Below, piece by piece: positions 53,808-62,393 of a stretch of 64,000 nucleotides of DNA. The notes under the pieces are model-generated. The model worked only from the letters and a program-made list of their open reading frames with translations. It did not search any database and was not told where the DNA came from. Each line of letters opens with the position of its first letter. The stretch's first letter is position 1. The stretch is from the NCBI GenBank assembly GCA_965217265.1, contig CBDCHP010000012.1, positions 124,001-188,000 of the forward strand, in the 5' to 3' direction. Origin of the DNA: JAGRGG01 sp965217265. GTDB lineage: Bacteria > Pseudomonadota > Alphaproteobacteria > Geminicoccales > Geminicoccaceae. A program made the translations under genes and the position numbers.

Positions 53808-55373
53808 TTAACCGAGCGCTCGGATCACGGCGTCCACCGTCGTCACGGCGGCGACGTTCTGCAAGGCGTAGTCGATCGAGGCGCGGTGCCACGCGGCGTT
53901 CATGGTCGAGCAGCCGTCCTCGGGGATCACCACCACGTAACCCTTGTCGGCGCCGGTGCGGGCGGTGTGCTCGATCGACATGTTGGTCCAAGCGCCGGTC
54001 TCGATCAACACGTCGCGGTCGAGCGCCTTGAGGACCGTCTCCAGGTTGGAGCCCTCGAAGGCGCTCATGCGCATCTTGGTGACGACGTGGTCGCCCGGCT
54101 TCGGCTCCAGCCCCGCCACGGGTTCGGCCCCCCAAGTGCCGCGCACCAGCGCGTCGTTCTCGACGATGCCCTCGAACAGGGGCGCGTTGAGGGTGAGACC
54201 GGGGGCACCCGGCTCGACTTGAAACCAGACGTGGATGACGGGGACGCCCAAGCTCCGGCAGTGCGCGGCGAGACGGGCCACGTTGGCGATCGCGTTCTGC
54301 TCCCGGCAATGCTCCGGCGCGCCGCTGGCCGCGAACGCACCGCCGTCCATCACCACGTCGTTTTGCATGTCCTGGATGATGAGAGCGCAGCGGCCAGGAT
54401 CGAGGCTGAAGCCGTCGCCGGTGCCGGCGGGCGCCTCAATCGGACGGGCCGTCGCGCCGCCGCCGGGCTTGTGCCGCATGAAGGGCTCGTTGCGCGGCCC
54501 CACCACGGTCCGGACGCTGTAGAGGCCGTGCGTCGCGCACATGAAGAGCGTGCGCCAGTCCTCGCCGCCCCAGTGCAGGTTGGCGACCAGTTCCGGCACG
54601 GCGACGCTGCCGAGGCGGCGGCCGTCCGGGGCGTACACCCAGACCCCGCCCGGCGCCGTCACCCAGACGTTGCCCCGCGCGTCGCACTTCATCCCGTCCG
54701 GCACGCCGGGTCGCAGGGGGTCGCGGATGCCCGACGCCAGGACGCGGCCGTTGTTGAGCCGTCCGTCGCCTTCGACGTCGAAGACGCGGATGTTGGCCTG
54801 CTCGGTGTCGTTGACGTAGAGGCGGCGCCCGTCGGGCGCGAAGCACAGGCCGTTTGGCATGCCGAACTGGTAGCGGTCGACCAGCAGTTCCGGCCCGCCG
54901 CCGGGGCGGACGCGGTAGACGCCCTGAAAGCCCAACTCTCTGGGGCGCTCGACGCCGAAGACCGGCATCCGACCGTACCAGGGATCGGTGAAGTAGATCG
55001 ACTCGTCGGCGTGGACGCAAAGATCGTTCGGGCTGTTGAGTTCGCGGCCCTCGAAGTGGCTCGCCAGCACCTCGTGCCCGCCATCCCGGCGCAGGCGGAC
55101 GACCGAGGAGGTGCTGTGCTCACAGACCAGGAGGTTGAGGTCGGCATCGTAGGTCATGCCGTTGCCCTTGTTCGAGGGCCGCACGACTTCCCGCACGCCG
55201 TGCCGGTCCCAGCGCCGCCGCACGTCGCCCGGCATGTCGGAGAACAAGAGGTAATGCTCGACCGGGTGCCAGATCGGCCCCTCGGTGAAGTCGAAGCCCG
55301 AGCCGAGCTGCAAGACCGGCGCGTTTGCGTCGATCAGGTCGTGGAACGCCGGCTCCAGCGCCTCGTGCGCCAT
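53808..55373 (-). CDS. SMP-30/gluconolactonase fused to isochorismatase-like domain
   Basis: 521 residues, two enzymes in one chain. Residues about 20-300: SMP-30 beta-propeller lactonase with metal ligands Glu31 (EGPIW), Asn in NSPNDLCV and Asp226 (PDGMK). Residues about 325-521: isochorismatase-like cysteine hydrolase with Asp335 (IIQDMQND) and Lys433 (VTKMRMS), but the catalytic Cys of the G-x-x-T-N-x-C pattern is Ser466 in GAWTNMSIEHTAR. The lactonase would open a lactone and the second domain resembles amidases. Cytoplasmic. The fusion suggests consecutive steps, but the Ser substitution may make the second domain inactive or altered. Start ATG 55373. Confidence 0.88.
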   Translation of the reverse strand: MAHEALEPAFHDLIDANAPVLQLGSGFDFTEGPIWHPVEHYLLFSDMPGDVRRRWDRHGVREVVRPSNKGNGMTYDADLNLLVCEHSTSSVVRLRRDGGHEVLASHFEGRELNSPNDLCVHADESIYFTDPWYGRMPVFGVERPRELGFQGVYRVRPGGGPELLVDRYQFGMPNGLCFAPDGRRLYVNDTEQANIRVFDVEGDGRLNNGRVLASGIRDPLRPGVPDGMKCDARGNVWVTAPGGVWVYAPDGRRLGSVAVPELVANLHWGGEDWRTLFMCATHGLYSVRTVVGPRNEPFMRHKPGGGATARPIEAPAGTGDGFSLDPGRCALIIQDMQNDVVMDGGAFAASGAPEHCREQNAIANVARLAAHCRSLGVPVIHVWFQVEPGAPGLTLNAPLFEGIVENDALVRGTWGAEPVAGLEPKPGDHVVTKMRMSAFEGSNLETVLKALDRDVLIETGAWTNMSIEHTARTGADKGYVVVIPEDGCSTMNAAWHRASIDYALQNVAAVTTVDAVIRALG

Positions 55374-55479
55374 GTGCCCTCCCTTGTGACGGCCAGAGTT
55401 TCGGACACTACTCGGCCTCAAGCAGGTCGAAGACCAGTAGGCCAGAAGAAAACTCAAACGGGCCGCAAAAGCGGATCGT

Positions 55480-56328
55480 TCAGGCCGGAAACCAATCGCG
55501 TCGCGGGACGGTCTGCGTCACAGGACCCGGCACGGCCATGTCCATGCGGCCGACGACTTGGCCGGCCTCGATCCGGGCCGGCTTGTCGTGGATCGGTAAG
55601 AGAAAGCGCGAGCGGTTGAGCAGTTTCTTGATCGCCGCCTTCTCCTGGCGCTTGGTCGTGCCGTGGTTGCCGGTGACGCAGGGCTCCATCGACTGGGTCT
55701 GGCGGAAGGGTTCGACGATCTGGTCGTTGAAGTCGTAGATCACGTCGCCGCAGATCGTCGCCGTGCCCTCCGCCGTCTCGACGTGGACGTTCATCGAGCC
55801 CTCGGTGTGGGCGCCCGCCGCCTCGACGCTGACGCCCGGCATGACCTCGACCTCGCCCGTGACCTCCAGGTCCATCAGGCGCAGCGCGTTCTTGCTGTGC
55901 AGCCGGTCGATCAGGTGCTTGACGTCGGGGGCCGGGTATTGCGGGTGCATCAGGCCCGAGACCGAGTATTCAAGCTCGCGCCGGTTCAAGAGGACGGTCG
56001 TGTTCATCGAAAAGTGGTCGTCCTTGCCGGCGTGGTCGATGTGCAGGTGGGTGTGCATGACCCAGCGCACGTCGCCGACCTTGAGGCCGAAGCGGTTCAA
56101 CTGGTTCTCGACCATGTTCTCGTGGAACTGAAGGCCGCGCATCCCTAAGCTCTCCATGATCGCGTTGTCGCGGTAGCCGGTGTCGACGACGATCGGGTAC
56201 TGGCCGCCGAGGATGAGAAAACCGTAGACCGGCACGCGCCGCGTGCGGCCGCAGTCGCGGCCGAGCACGAGAAAGCTCGCCTCCAGCTCGATGTCGCCGT
56301 AGTCGAGGATCTTGATCTCCAGCGGCAC
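55480..56328 (-). CDS. Metallo-beta-lactamase-fold hydrolase, AHL lactonase-like
   Basis: 282 residues. Two-metal site HTHLHIDHAG (HxHxDH) near residue 95, with later ligands in GAHTEGSMNVHV, CGDVIYDFN and LLPIHDKPA. The overall pattern (PIVVDTGYRD, then HMQYPAP-like region) resembles the AttM/AhlD quorum-quenching lactonase group, which also includes enzymes for other lactones. In this cluster the role is probably hydrolysis of a cyclic intermediate. ATG 56328 with GGGAGAAAGC before it. Confidence 0.88.
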   Translation of the reverse strand: MPLEIKILDYGDIELEASFLVLGRDCGRTRRVPVYGFLILGGQYPIVVDTGYRDNAIMESLGMRGLQFHENMVENQLNRFGLKVGDVRWVMHTHLHIDHAGKDDHFSMNTTVLLNRRELEYSVSGLMHPQYPAPDVKHLIDRLHSKNALRLMDLEVTGEVEVMPGVSVEAAGAHTEGSMNVHVETAEGTATICGDVIYDFNDQIVEPFRQTQSMEPCVTGNHGTTKRQEKAAIKKLLNRSRFLLPIHDKPARIEAGQVVGRMDMAVPGPVTQTVPRRDWFPA

Positions 56329-56343
56329 AGCTTTCTCCCTTGG

Positions 56344-57240
56344 TTAGAGTCGGTAGACGCGGGTGGCGGTGTCGTGGAAGACCGCCATCTCGGCGTCGGC
56401 GTCGAGCCCCTTGGTGGCGACGCGGTAGGCGGCGATCAGGTCGGTGTAGCCCGTCCAGAGCTTCTCGATCGGGAAGTTCGAGCCGAACAGGCAGCGCTTC
56501 GGTCCGAACAGGGCCAGCGTCGTCGTCACCACGTCCTCGATGTGGCCCATGTCGTTGCGGTGCAAGAAGGTGCCGAGGCCCGAGAGCTTGACCGCGACGT
56601 TGGGGCGGGCGGCGAGGCGCTCCATGCCGTCGTGCCACGAGGCCCTGCCCGCCTTCGAGAGGTCTTCGAGCATTCCGGCGTGCTGGAGGATGAAGGTTAC
56701 GTCCGGGCAAGCCGCCGCGAGTTCGGCCGCACCCGCCATCTGCGGCGCAAACACCTGGAGATCGAATACCCAGCCGTAGTCGGCCAGCCGGACCACGTTC
56801 CGCTGCACGTTCGAGTCGCGCGCCAAGTCGGGCTGGGGCGCGAAGCGGTAGGCGGCGTTGTCGTGCCAGTGCAGTTGCTGACGGACGCCGCGCATCAGCG
56901 GGTATTTTGCCAGCCGGTCGAGGTGCGGTCGGACGTCGGCGGCGGTGACGTCGGCGTAACCGACGATGGCGTCCGGCCAGCCGGTCTCGGCCGCGACCCC
57001 CGACACCCAAGCGACCTCGTCCTCGAAGCGCTCGACCGGCCAGTTCGCCTGAACGTAGACCGACTTGACGACGCCCGTACCCTCGATGTCGTCGAGGTAT
57101 TCCGCCATCGGGTAGTCGCGCCGGATGGCCCCGTAGGGGCCGAAGATGCGCGGCTGCATCGGGCCTTCGAGCCAGGGCAGGTCGACCCGGCGCCAGACGT
57201 GGTGGTGCGTGTCGACGACGCCGTTCGCGAGGCCGATCAT
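56344..57240 (-). CDS. TIM-barrel amidohydrolase (lactonase/decarboxylase-type)
   Basis: 298 residues, amidohydrolase_2 family. Metal motif VVDTHHHVW at the N-terminus, then GVRQQLHWHDN, FILQHAGML and the C-terminal FGSNFPIEKLW (Asn/Phe-Pro region where the family Asp usually sits). Relatives are L-fuconolactonase, 2-pyrone-4,6-dicarboxylate lactonase and decarboxylases. The context suggests lactone or ring-product hydrolysis. ATG 57240 overlaps the VWA stop by four bases. Confidence 0.88.
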   Translation of the reverse strand: MIGLANGVVDTHHHVWRRVDLPWLEGPMQPRIFGPYGAIRRDYPMAEYLDDIEGTGVVKSVYVQANWPVERFEDEVAWVSGVAAETGWPDAIVGYADVTAADVRPHLDRLAKYPLMRGVRQQLHWHDNAAYRFAPQPDLARDSNVQRNVVRLADYGWVFDLQVFAPQMAGAAELAAACPDVTFILQHAGMLEDLSKAGRASWHDGMERLAARPNVAVKLSGLGTFLHRNDMGHIEDVVTTTLALFGPKRCLFGSNFPIEKLWTGYTDLIAAYRVATKGLDADAEMAVFHDTATRVYRL

Positions 57241-58376
57241 CGGTTCCTCCAGGGCTTGAGGGAGGGCTTGAGCCAAGGTTCGAGAATATGGGCGCACAAG
57301 GCATCGAGCCCGCCGCCGGGGGCGAGGCGGTCGAGGTGGGGCAGGATCAGCCGCACCGCCTCGGTCCTGGGCGCGAAGCCGGGGTCGCCCGCCAAGGGCG
57401 TCAGCCAGTCGAGGCGCCACGCGAGCCGGGAGAGGCGCCGAACCGCCTCGACCAGAACGAGGGGATCGCCGCGCTCCAGCCCGTCGGAGAGGACGAGGAC
57501 GTGGGCGCCGCGGGCGAAACCGGCGTAGCGCGGCAGGTTAAGGTAGGCGCTGAGCGCGTCGCCCAGCCGCGTGCCGCCGTCCCAGTCGGCGACGAGGGAA
57601 GCGGCCCGATCGAGCGCCTGCCCCGGGTGGGCGAGGATCAGCGGCCGGGTGACGCGGGTGAGGCGCGTGCCGAGCGTGAAGACCTCGATCCGCTCGGCGG
57701 CACGGCACAAGGCGTGCGCGAAGCGAAGGGCCGCCCCGGTCTGCGCCTTCATCGAGCCGGAGACGTCGATCAGGAGCAGCACCCGGCGCTGCCGTCGCCT
57801 CCGGCGGGTGCGCGGCAGGGTCAGCACCTCGCCATCGTACCGTACCGCCGCGCGCAGGGCCGCGCGCAGGTCGCGCCCGTCGCCGGCCCGCGCACGGCGG
57901 CGGCGGTAGCCGACCCGGCGGGCCAAGTGTCCCGGCGCCTCGCGGCGAAACCGGCCGAGCGGCGCGTCGGGCGCGAAGCGGCGCCCGCCCAAACGCTCGG
58001 CCGGGCTCGCCGTCGCCCCGACCTCGTCCTCGTCCCCGATCTCGGGCGGCGGTGCCGTGCCGTCGCGCGCCTCGGTGATCCGGGTCTCGTCGTCCGCGTC
58101 GCCCGCGGCCGGCCCTTCGAGGCCCTGGCCGAGGAAGTGGTGGCGGTAGAGGGCGTCGAAGGCGTCGAGCCGGTCGGGTCCCGGCGCCAGCGTGGCGCGG
58201 GCGGCCTGGTAGACGTCCGCCATCGAGCGCGGCCCGAGCAGGCCGACCCCGGCAACGAAACCCTCTGTCTGCTCCGGCGCCACGAAGAAGCCGTGCCGGC
58301 GCAGGAGGCCGGCGAAGTCGACGAAGGGCCGCGCGCCGCGCGGGAGCGGATCGACGCCGTCCGCGATCGGACTCAC
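57237..58376 (-). CDS. VWA-domain protein, CoxE-like
   Basis: 379 residues. CoxE-type protein with MIDAS motif LLIDVSGSMKAQ near residue 205 and VLSDGLERGDP later; the N-terminal half is helical with an acidic middle (GDEDEVG) and a basic Arg cluster (RTRRRRRQRR). CoxE works with the MoxR ATPase CoxD in maturing the copper/molybdenum or sulfurated molybdenum centre of CO-dehydrogenase-like enzymes. GTG 58376 overlaps the MoxR stop (GTGA). Confidence 0.9.
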   Translation of the reverse strand: MSPIADGVDPLPRGARPFVDFAGLLRRHGFFVAPEQTEGFVAGVGLLGPRSMADVYQAARATLAPGPDRLDAFDALYRHHFLGQGLEGPAAGDADDETRITEARDGTAPPPEIGDEDEVGATASPAERLGGRRFAPDAPLGRFRREAPGHLARRVGYRRRRARAGDGRDLRAALRAAVRYDGEVLTLPRTRRRRRQRRVLLLIDVSGSMKAQTGAALRFAHALCRAAERIEVFTLGTRLTRVTRPLILAHPGQALDRAASLVADWDGGTRLGDALSAYLNLPRYAGFARGAHVLVLSDGLERGDPLVLVEAVRRLSRLAWRLDWLTPLAGDPGFAPRTEAVRLILPHLDRLAPGGGLDALCAHILEPWLKPSLKPWRNR

Positions 58377-59254
58377 GCCGCCTGCCCCCCGATGAGATCG
58401 TCGAGCCGGCCCTCGACGTGGGCGAGGTCGTCGCCGTCCTTCAAGGCGACGCCGATCGCGCGCCGAAAAGCCGCGGGCCAGGGGCTGCCCTGGTTGTGCA
58501 GGAGTGTCGCAGCCTCGGCCCACTCGACGGTCTCGGCGACGCCCGGCGGCTTGGTGAGCGGCTCGTCGCGCAGCCGACCGACGGCGGCGACGACGGCATT
58601 GGCGGTGGCGCGCGCGACCGAACTCGCGCGCAGCATGACGATCGCCGCCTCGCGCTCGTGCGTCGGGTAGGCGATCCAGTGATAGACGCAGCGCCGCCGC
58701 AGCGCCTCGTGCAGTTCGCGCGTCCGGTTCGAGGTCAGAACGACGACCGGGCGCTCTTCGGCCCGAACCGTGCCGCGCTCGGGGATCGAGATCTGAAAGT
58801 CGGAGAGGAATTCGAGCAGGAACGCCTCGAACTCGTGGTCGGCGCGGTCGATCTCGTCGATCAAGAGCACGGCGTCCTTGGGGTAGCGCAGGGTTTCGAG
58901 CAGCGGCCGCTCGATCAGGTACTCGTCGGCGTAGATGTTGACGTAAGTTTCGCCGGCTCGGCGGATCGCCAGCATCTGGCGCGGGTAGTTCCACTCATAA
59001 AGCGCCGCCGCCGCGTCGATGCCCTCGTAGCACTGGAGGCGGATGACCCGCCGACCAAGGACCGACGCCAGCGCCTTCGCCGCCTCGGTCTTGCCGACGC
59101 CGGGCTGGCCCTCCAACAAGAGCGGCTTGCCGAGTGCCAAGCCCAAGTAGGCCGAGGTGGCGAGCCCTTCGTCGGCGAGGTACTGCGCCGCGCGAAGCGC
59201 GTCTTCGAGCGTCTCCGGCCCGTCGATGCCGGCGATCCTGGGCCTCACCGGCAC
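58373..59254 (-). CDS. MoxR-family AAA ATPase, CoxD-like
   Basis: 293 residues. Walker A EGQPGVGKTEAAKAL, Walker B VLLIDEIDRAD, sensor VVLTSNRTRELHEALRRRC. MoxR/CoxD chaperones use ATP to insert or sulfurate the molybdenum cofactor of the linked hydroxylase, acting with the VWA partner encoded next. GTG 59254 starts 3 bp after the stop of the hydroxylase C-half gene. Confidence 0.92.
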   Translation of the reverse strand: MPVRPRIAGIDGPETLEDALRAAQYLADEGLATSAYLGLALGKPLLLEGQPGVGKTEAAKALASVLGRRVIRLQCYEGIDAAAALYEWNYPRQMLAIRRAGETYVNIYADEYLIERPLLETLRYPKDAVLLIDEIDRADHEFEAFLLEFLSDFQISIPERGTVRAEERPVVVLTSNRTRELHEALRRRCVYHWIAYPTHEREAAIVMLRASSVARATANAVVAAVGRLRDEPLTKPPGVAETVEWAEAATLLHNQGSPWPAAFRRAIGVALKDGDDLAHVEGRLDDLIGGQAA

Positions 59255-59257
59255 GGC

Positions 59258-60280
59258 CTAGACCCTTCCGGGCGGACGAACGCCGCCGAGAGCCTGAAGA
59301 CCGCGCAGCACCTTCTCCGGCGTGATCGGCAGTTCGTCGATCCGTACGCCGATCGCGTCGAAGACGGCGTTGGCGACGGCCGGCAGGACCGGGTTGGCGC
59401 ACATCTCGCCCGGACCCTTGCCGCCGAACGGCCCGTCGGGCGCCGGTCGCTCCAGGACGGCGATGTCGTGCGGCGCGACGTCGCCGGGCCCCGGCATCAG
59501 GTAGGCGTTGAAGTCGGTGGGACCGTGCGCGCGATCGGGGTAGTAGGGCTCGGTCGTCTCCCAGGCAGCATGGCTCATCCCCATCCAGGCGCCGCCGATC
59601 AGTTGCTGCTCGACCAACCTCGGGTTCAAGGCGCGGCCGACCTCGTAGGCGCTGGTCATCTTCGTCACCGCGACCTCGCCGGTCTCGTCGTCGACCTCGA
59701 CGTCGACGACCATCGCCGCGTGGGCGAAGCACGACACGGGCGTCATCTCGCCGGTCTCGGGGTCGACGCCGGAGAGCGGGATCAAGAAGATGCCCCGGCC
59801 CGAGACGGTCTTGCCCTGCTTGAACTGGGCCGAGGCGCAGGCGGCCCCGGTGGTAATCGCGCGCGACGGGGCGCCCTTGACGCGGATGTTGCCCTTGCCG
59901 TCGGTCTCCAGGTCGGCGGCGTTGACCTCCAGTTCCTCGGCGGCCGCTTCGAGCATCACGGCGCGCGCCTCCTTCGCCGCCGCGATCACGGCGTTGCCGA
60001 CCCTGTGCGTGCCGCGCGAGGCGAACGAGCCCATGCAGTGCGGGCCGGTGTCGCTGTCGGCCGTGTCGACGAAGACGTCCTCGACCGGCACACCCAAGGT
60101 CTCGGCCGCGATCTGCCTCGTCACCGACTTCATCCCCTGGCCGAGGTCGATCGAGGACAGCGCCACGGCGAACTTGCCGTCCGGGTTCGAGTGGACCAAG
60201 GCTTGGCTTGGATCGCCGCCCAAATTCATGCCGATCGGGTAGTTGATCGCGGCGAAACCCCGCCCCTTGTGCTTCGTCAT
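59258..60280 (-). CDS. Molybdenum hydroxylase large subunit, C-terminal half as separate ORF
   Basis: 340 residues. Matches the second half of xanthine dehydrogenase/CO-dehydrogenase-like large subunits: GFAAINYPIGMNLGGDPSQA, DTADSDTGPHCMGSFASRGT, then GRALNPRLVEQQLIGGAWMG and GPFGGKGPGEM, which holds the active-site Glu. ATG 60280 is four codons from the family start (MTKHKGRG). It follows the N-half ORF in the same frame after TAG and one codon (GCG), so the large subunit is made as two chains or is a split gene. Confidence 0.88.
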   Translation of the reverse strand: MTKHKGRGFAAINYPIGMNLGGDPSQALVHSNPDGKFAVALSSIDLGQGMKSVTRQIAAETLGVPVEDVFVDTADSDTGPHCMGSFASRGTHRVGNAVIAAAKEARAVMLEAAAEELEVNAADLETDGKGNIRVKGAPSRAITTGAACASAQFKQGKTVSGRGIFLIPLSGVDPETGEMTPVSCFAHAAMVVDVEVDDETGEVAVTKMTSAYEVGRALNPRLVEQQLIGGAWMGMSHAAWETTEPYYPDRAHGPTDFNAYLMPGPGDVAPHDIAVLERPAPDGPFGGKGPGEMCANPVLPAVANAVFDAIGVRIDELPITPEKVLRGLQALGGVRPPGRV

Positions 60281-60283
60281 CGC

Positions 60284-61909
60284 CTAGCGCCTCCGCGTGC
60301 CGAAGATGCTGGAGAACCGGTGCGCGCCGGCGTGCGCCGGGGGGCGGGCGGGTGCCGCGGGCGTCGGTGCCGGCGGCGGTGGCGGTGCGGGCGGCGACGC
60401 CGGCAGCACCGCGCGCGGCGGCAGGGTCGGGGGTGCGAGCGCCGGGCCGGGGCGCGGTGCCGCCCGCCCGCGACGCCGCTCGCCGATCCGGCCCTCTTGA
60501 TCGGTCACGGTCTCGGGGACGCGCGCCCGCTCGCCGCCGCCGTCCCGCAACGACGACATGCGGCGGAATTCCTCCCGGATCGGCCAGTTCGCCTTCTCGG
60601 CCGCGACTTGGCAGCACTCGATGAGCGCACAGTTCTTGGCCTCGCGTCGGTGCGCCTTCATGTCGCCGTCGCGATACGCGTTCAAGATGCGCAGTTCGAC
60701 CGGGTGCATCCCGATCGTCCGGGCCACCTTGTCCATGTGGCACTCGATGGCGAAGTCGACCCCGGTGATGCCAAACCCCCGCATCGCGGTCGCCGGCGTG
60801 CGGTTGGTGAAGACGCAGTAGACGTCGGCCGCGACGTTCGGGATCGTGTAGGGTCCCGGCAGGTGGCCGACGCTCTTGACGACGGCGTAGCTGGAGAGAC
60901 GGGTGTAGGCGCCACTGTCGAAGTAGCCGGTGAACTTGCGCGCGACGATACGCCCATCGGCGGCGACGCCGTCCTTTAAATACCACCGTTCCGCGCCGCG
61001 CGGGGCGCCGACCTGCATCTCCTCGGCACGGTCAAAGCCGTAGCGCACGGGGCGTCCGGTCAACATGCAGCCCAGGATCGCCAAGGGCTCGTGCAGCGAG
61101 TCGACCTTGCCGCCGAAGCCGCCGCCGACGGTGCCGCCGATGAAGTGCAGGCGGTTCGAGGCAACGTTCAGGAGCTTCGCCGCCGTGCCGAGCGAGAAGA
61201 ACAGCGCCTGGGTCGAGGTGTAGCAGGCGTAGCGGTCGTTGGTCTCGGGCACGGCGATGGCGCCGCACGGCTCTGTCGGCGCCTGCTCGATCGGCGACAT
61301 CTGGTAGCGGCCTTCAATGACGTGCTCGGCGCGCGCGAACGCCGCCTCGACGTCGCCGAAGCGCAGTTTCTGGTGGTCGTAGAGGTCGTGGTACTCGAAC
61401 AGATTGCCGGGATAGACCTCGTTGACGACGGGTGCCTCGGGCCGGATCGCGTCCTCGACGTCGAGGACGTGCGGCAGGACCTCGTAGTCGACGCGGATTT
61501 TCTCGATCGCGGCAAAGGCTTGGCGCTCGGTCTCGGCGACGACGGCGACGATCGGCTCGCCCTTGTAGCGCACCTTGTCGTGCGCCAGCGCCGGCTCATC
61601 GTCCTTGCCGAAGTTGAGCAGGCTGAGGAGCGTGTTGAGGTTGACCGCGACGTCGGCCGCGACGATGACCCGCTTCACCCCCTCGCTACGCTCCGCCTCG
61701 CTTGCGTCGATCCGGCGGATGCGGGCGTGGTGGTGCGGGCTGCGCAAGCACTTGAGGTGCAGGAGACCCTCGAAGCGGTGGTCGTCGTAGAAGGGCGAGC
61801 GGCCGGTGACGTGGCCGAGCATGTCCTGGCGCTGGGTCGGCTTGCCGATCTCGTTCAAATCGTCGTCGCGCTCGTCCTTGAACAGATCCTTGCGAAACTC
61901 GATCGCCAC
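60284..61909 (-). CDS. Molybdenum hydroxylase large subunit, N-terminal half
   Basis: 541 residues. First half of the XDH/Cox-type large subunit: IGKPTQRQDMLGHVTG, LRSPHHHARIRRID, IGGTVGGGFGGKVDSLHEPL (cofactor region) and NRTPATAMRGFGITGVDFAI. No CO-dehydrogenase motif AYRCSFR, so the substrate is not CO; hydroxylation of an aromatic or N-heterocyclic compound is likelier. After about residue 465 it has a Pro/Ala-rich tail (RPGPALAPPTLPP, then SPPAPPPPPAPTP) ending in RFSSIFGTRRR before TAG 60284-60286. The C-half starts one codon later. ATG 61909. Confidence 0.88.
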   Translation of the reverse strand: MAIEFRKDLFKDERDDDLNEIGKPTQRQDMLGHVTGRSPFYDDHRFEGLLHLKCLRSPHHHARIRRIDASEAERSEGVKRVIVAADVAVNLNTLLSLLNFGKDDEPALAHDKVRYKGEPIVAVVAETERQAFAAIEKIRVDYEVLPHVLDVEDAIRPEAPVVNEVYPGNLFEYHDLYDHQKLRFGDVEAAFARAEHVIEGRYQMSPIEQAPTEPCGAIAVPETNDRYACYTSTQALFFSLGTAAKLLNVASNRLHFIGGTVGGGFGGKVDSLHEPLAILGCMLTGRPVRYGFDRAEEMQVGAPRGAERWYLKDGVAADGRIVARKFTGYFDSGAYTRLSSYAVVKSVGHLPGPYTIPNVAADVYCVFTNRTPATAMRGFGITGVDFAIECHMDKVARTIGMHPVELRILNAYRDGDMKAHRREAKNCALIECCQVAAEKANWPIREEFRRMSSLRDGGGERARVPETVTDQEGRIGERRRGRAAPRPGPALAPPTLPPRAVLPASPPAPPPPPAPTPAAPARPPAHAGAHRFSSIFGTRRR

Positions 61910-61925
61910 GTCGTTCTCCCCCTCC

Positions 61926-62393
61926 CTAGCGCCGGTCGGCGGCGGCGAGGATCGCCTCGATGATCGGCGCGTAGCCGGTGCAGCGGCAGATGTTGCCGCC
62001 GATCGCCTCCACCACCTCCTCGCGCGTCGGGCGCGGGTTCCGGTCGAGCAGCGCCTTCGCCGCCATCAGCATCCCCGGCGTGCAGTAGCCGCACTGGGCG
62101 GCGAAATTGTCCATGAAGGCCCGCTGCAAGGGGTGCAACGCGGGCCCCGCCGCCAAGCCGGCCGCCGTCTCGACCGAGCGGCCCTCGACCGTCTCGGCGA
62201 GCGTCAGGCAGCTCAGGGCCGGCGCGCCGTCGATCAGGACGGTGCAGGTGCCGCACGTCCCCTGGCCGCAGCCGTATTTGGGCGAGGTGTCGCCGACGCC
62301 CCGACGCAGCGCGTCGAGCAGGTTCTGCCCGTCCTCGACGAAGACGGCCTTGGTATCGCCGTTCAGGCGAAAGCGCAGCGGCTTATCGCTCAC
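61926..62393 (-). CDS. Molybdenum hydroxylase iron-sulfur subunit (CoxS-like)
   Basis: 155 residues with both [2Fe-2S] clusters: plant-type C-x4-C-x2-C in YGCGQGTCGTCTV plus SCLTLA, and the second in QCGYCTPGMLM and NICRCTGYAPII. Passes electrons from the molybdenum centre to the FAD subunit. GTG 62393 overlaps the FAD-subunit stop (GTGA). Confidence 0.95.
   Translation of the reverse strand: MSDKPLRFRLNGDTKAVFVEDGQNLLDALRRGVGDTSPKYGCGQGTCGTCTVLIDGAPALSCLTLAETVEGRSVETAAGLAAGPALHPLQRAFMDNFAAQCGYCTPGMLMAAKALLDRNPRPTREEVVEAIGGNICRCTGYAPIIEAILAAADRR

Noticed and set aside
53812..53823. Perfect palindrome CCGAGCGCTCGG at the end of the fusion gene
   Set aside because: It lies in coding DNA at the RALG stop and 12-bp palindromes are expected by chance at this GC content.
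60284..61909. Form I CO dehydrogenase (coxL)
   Set aside because: The CoxL active-site motif AYRCSFR is absent, so carbon monoxide oxidation is not supported.
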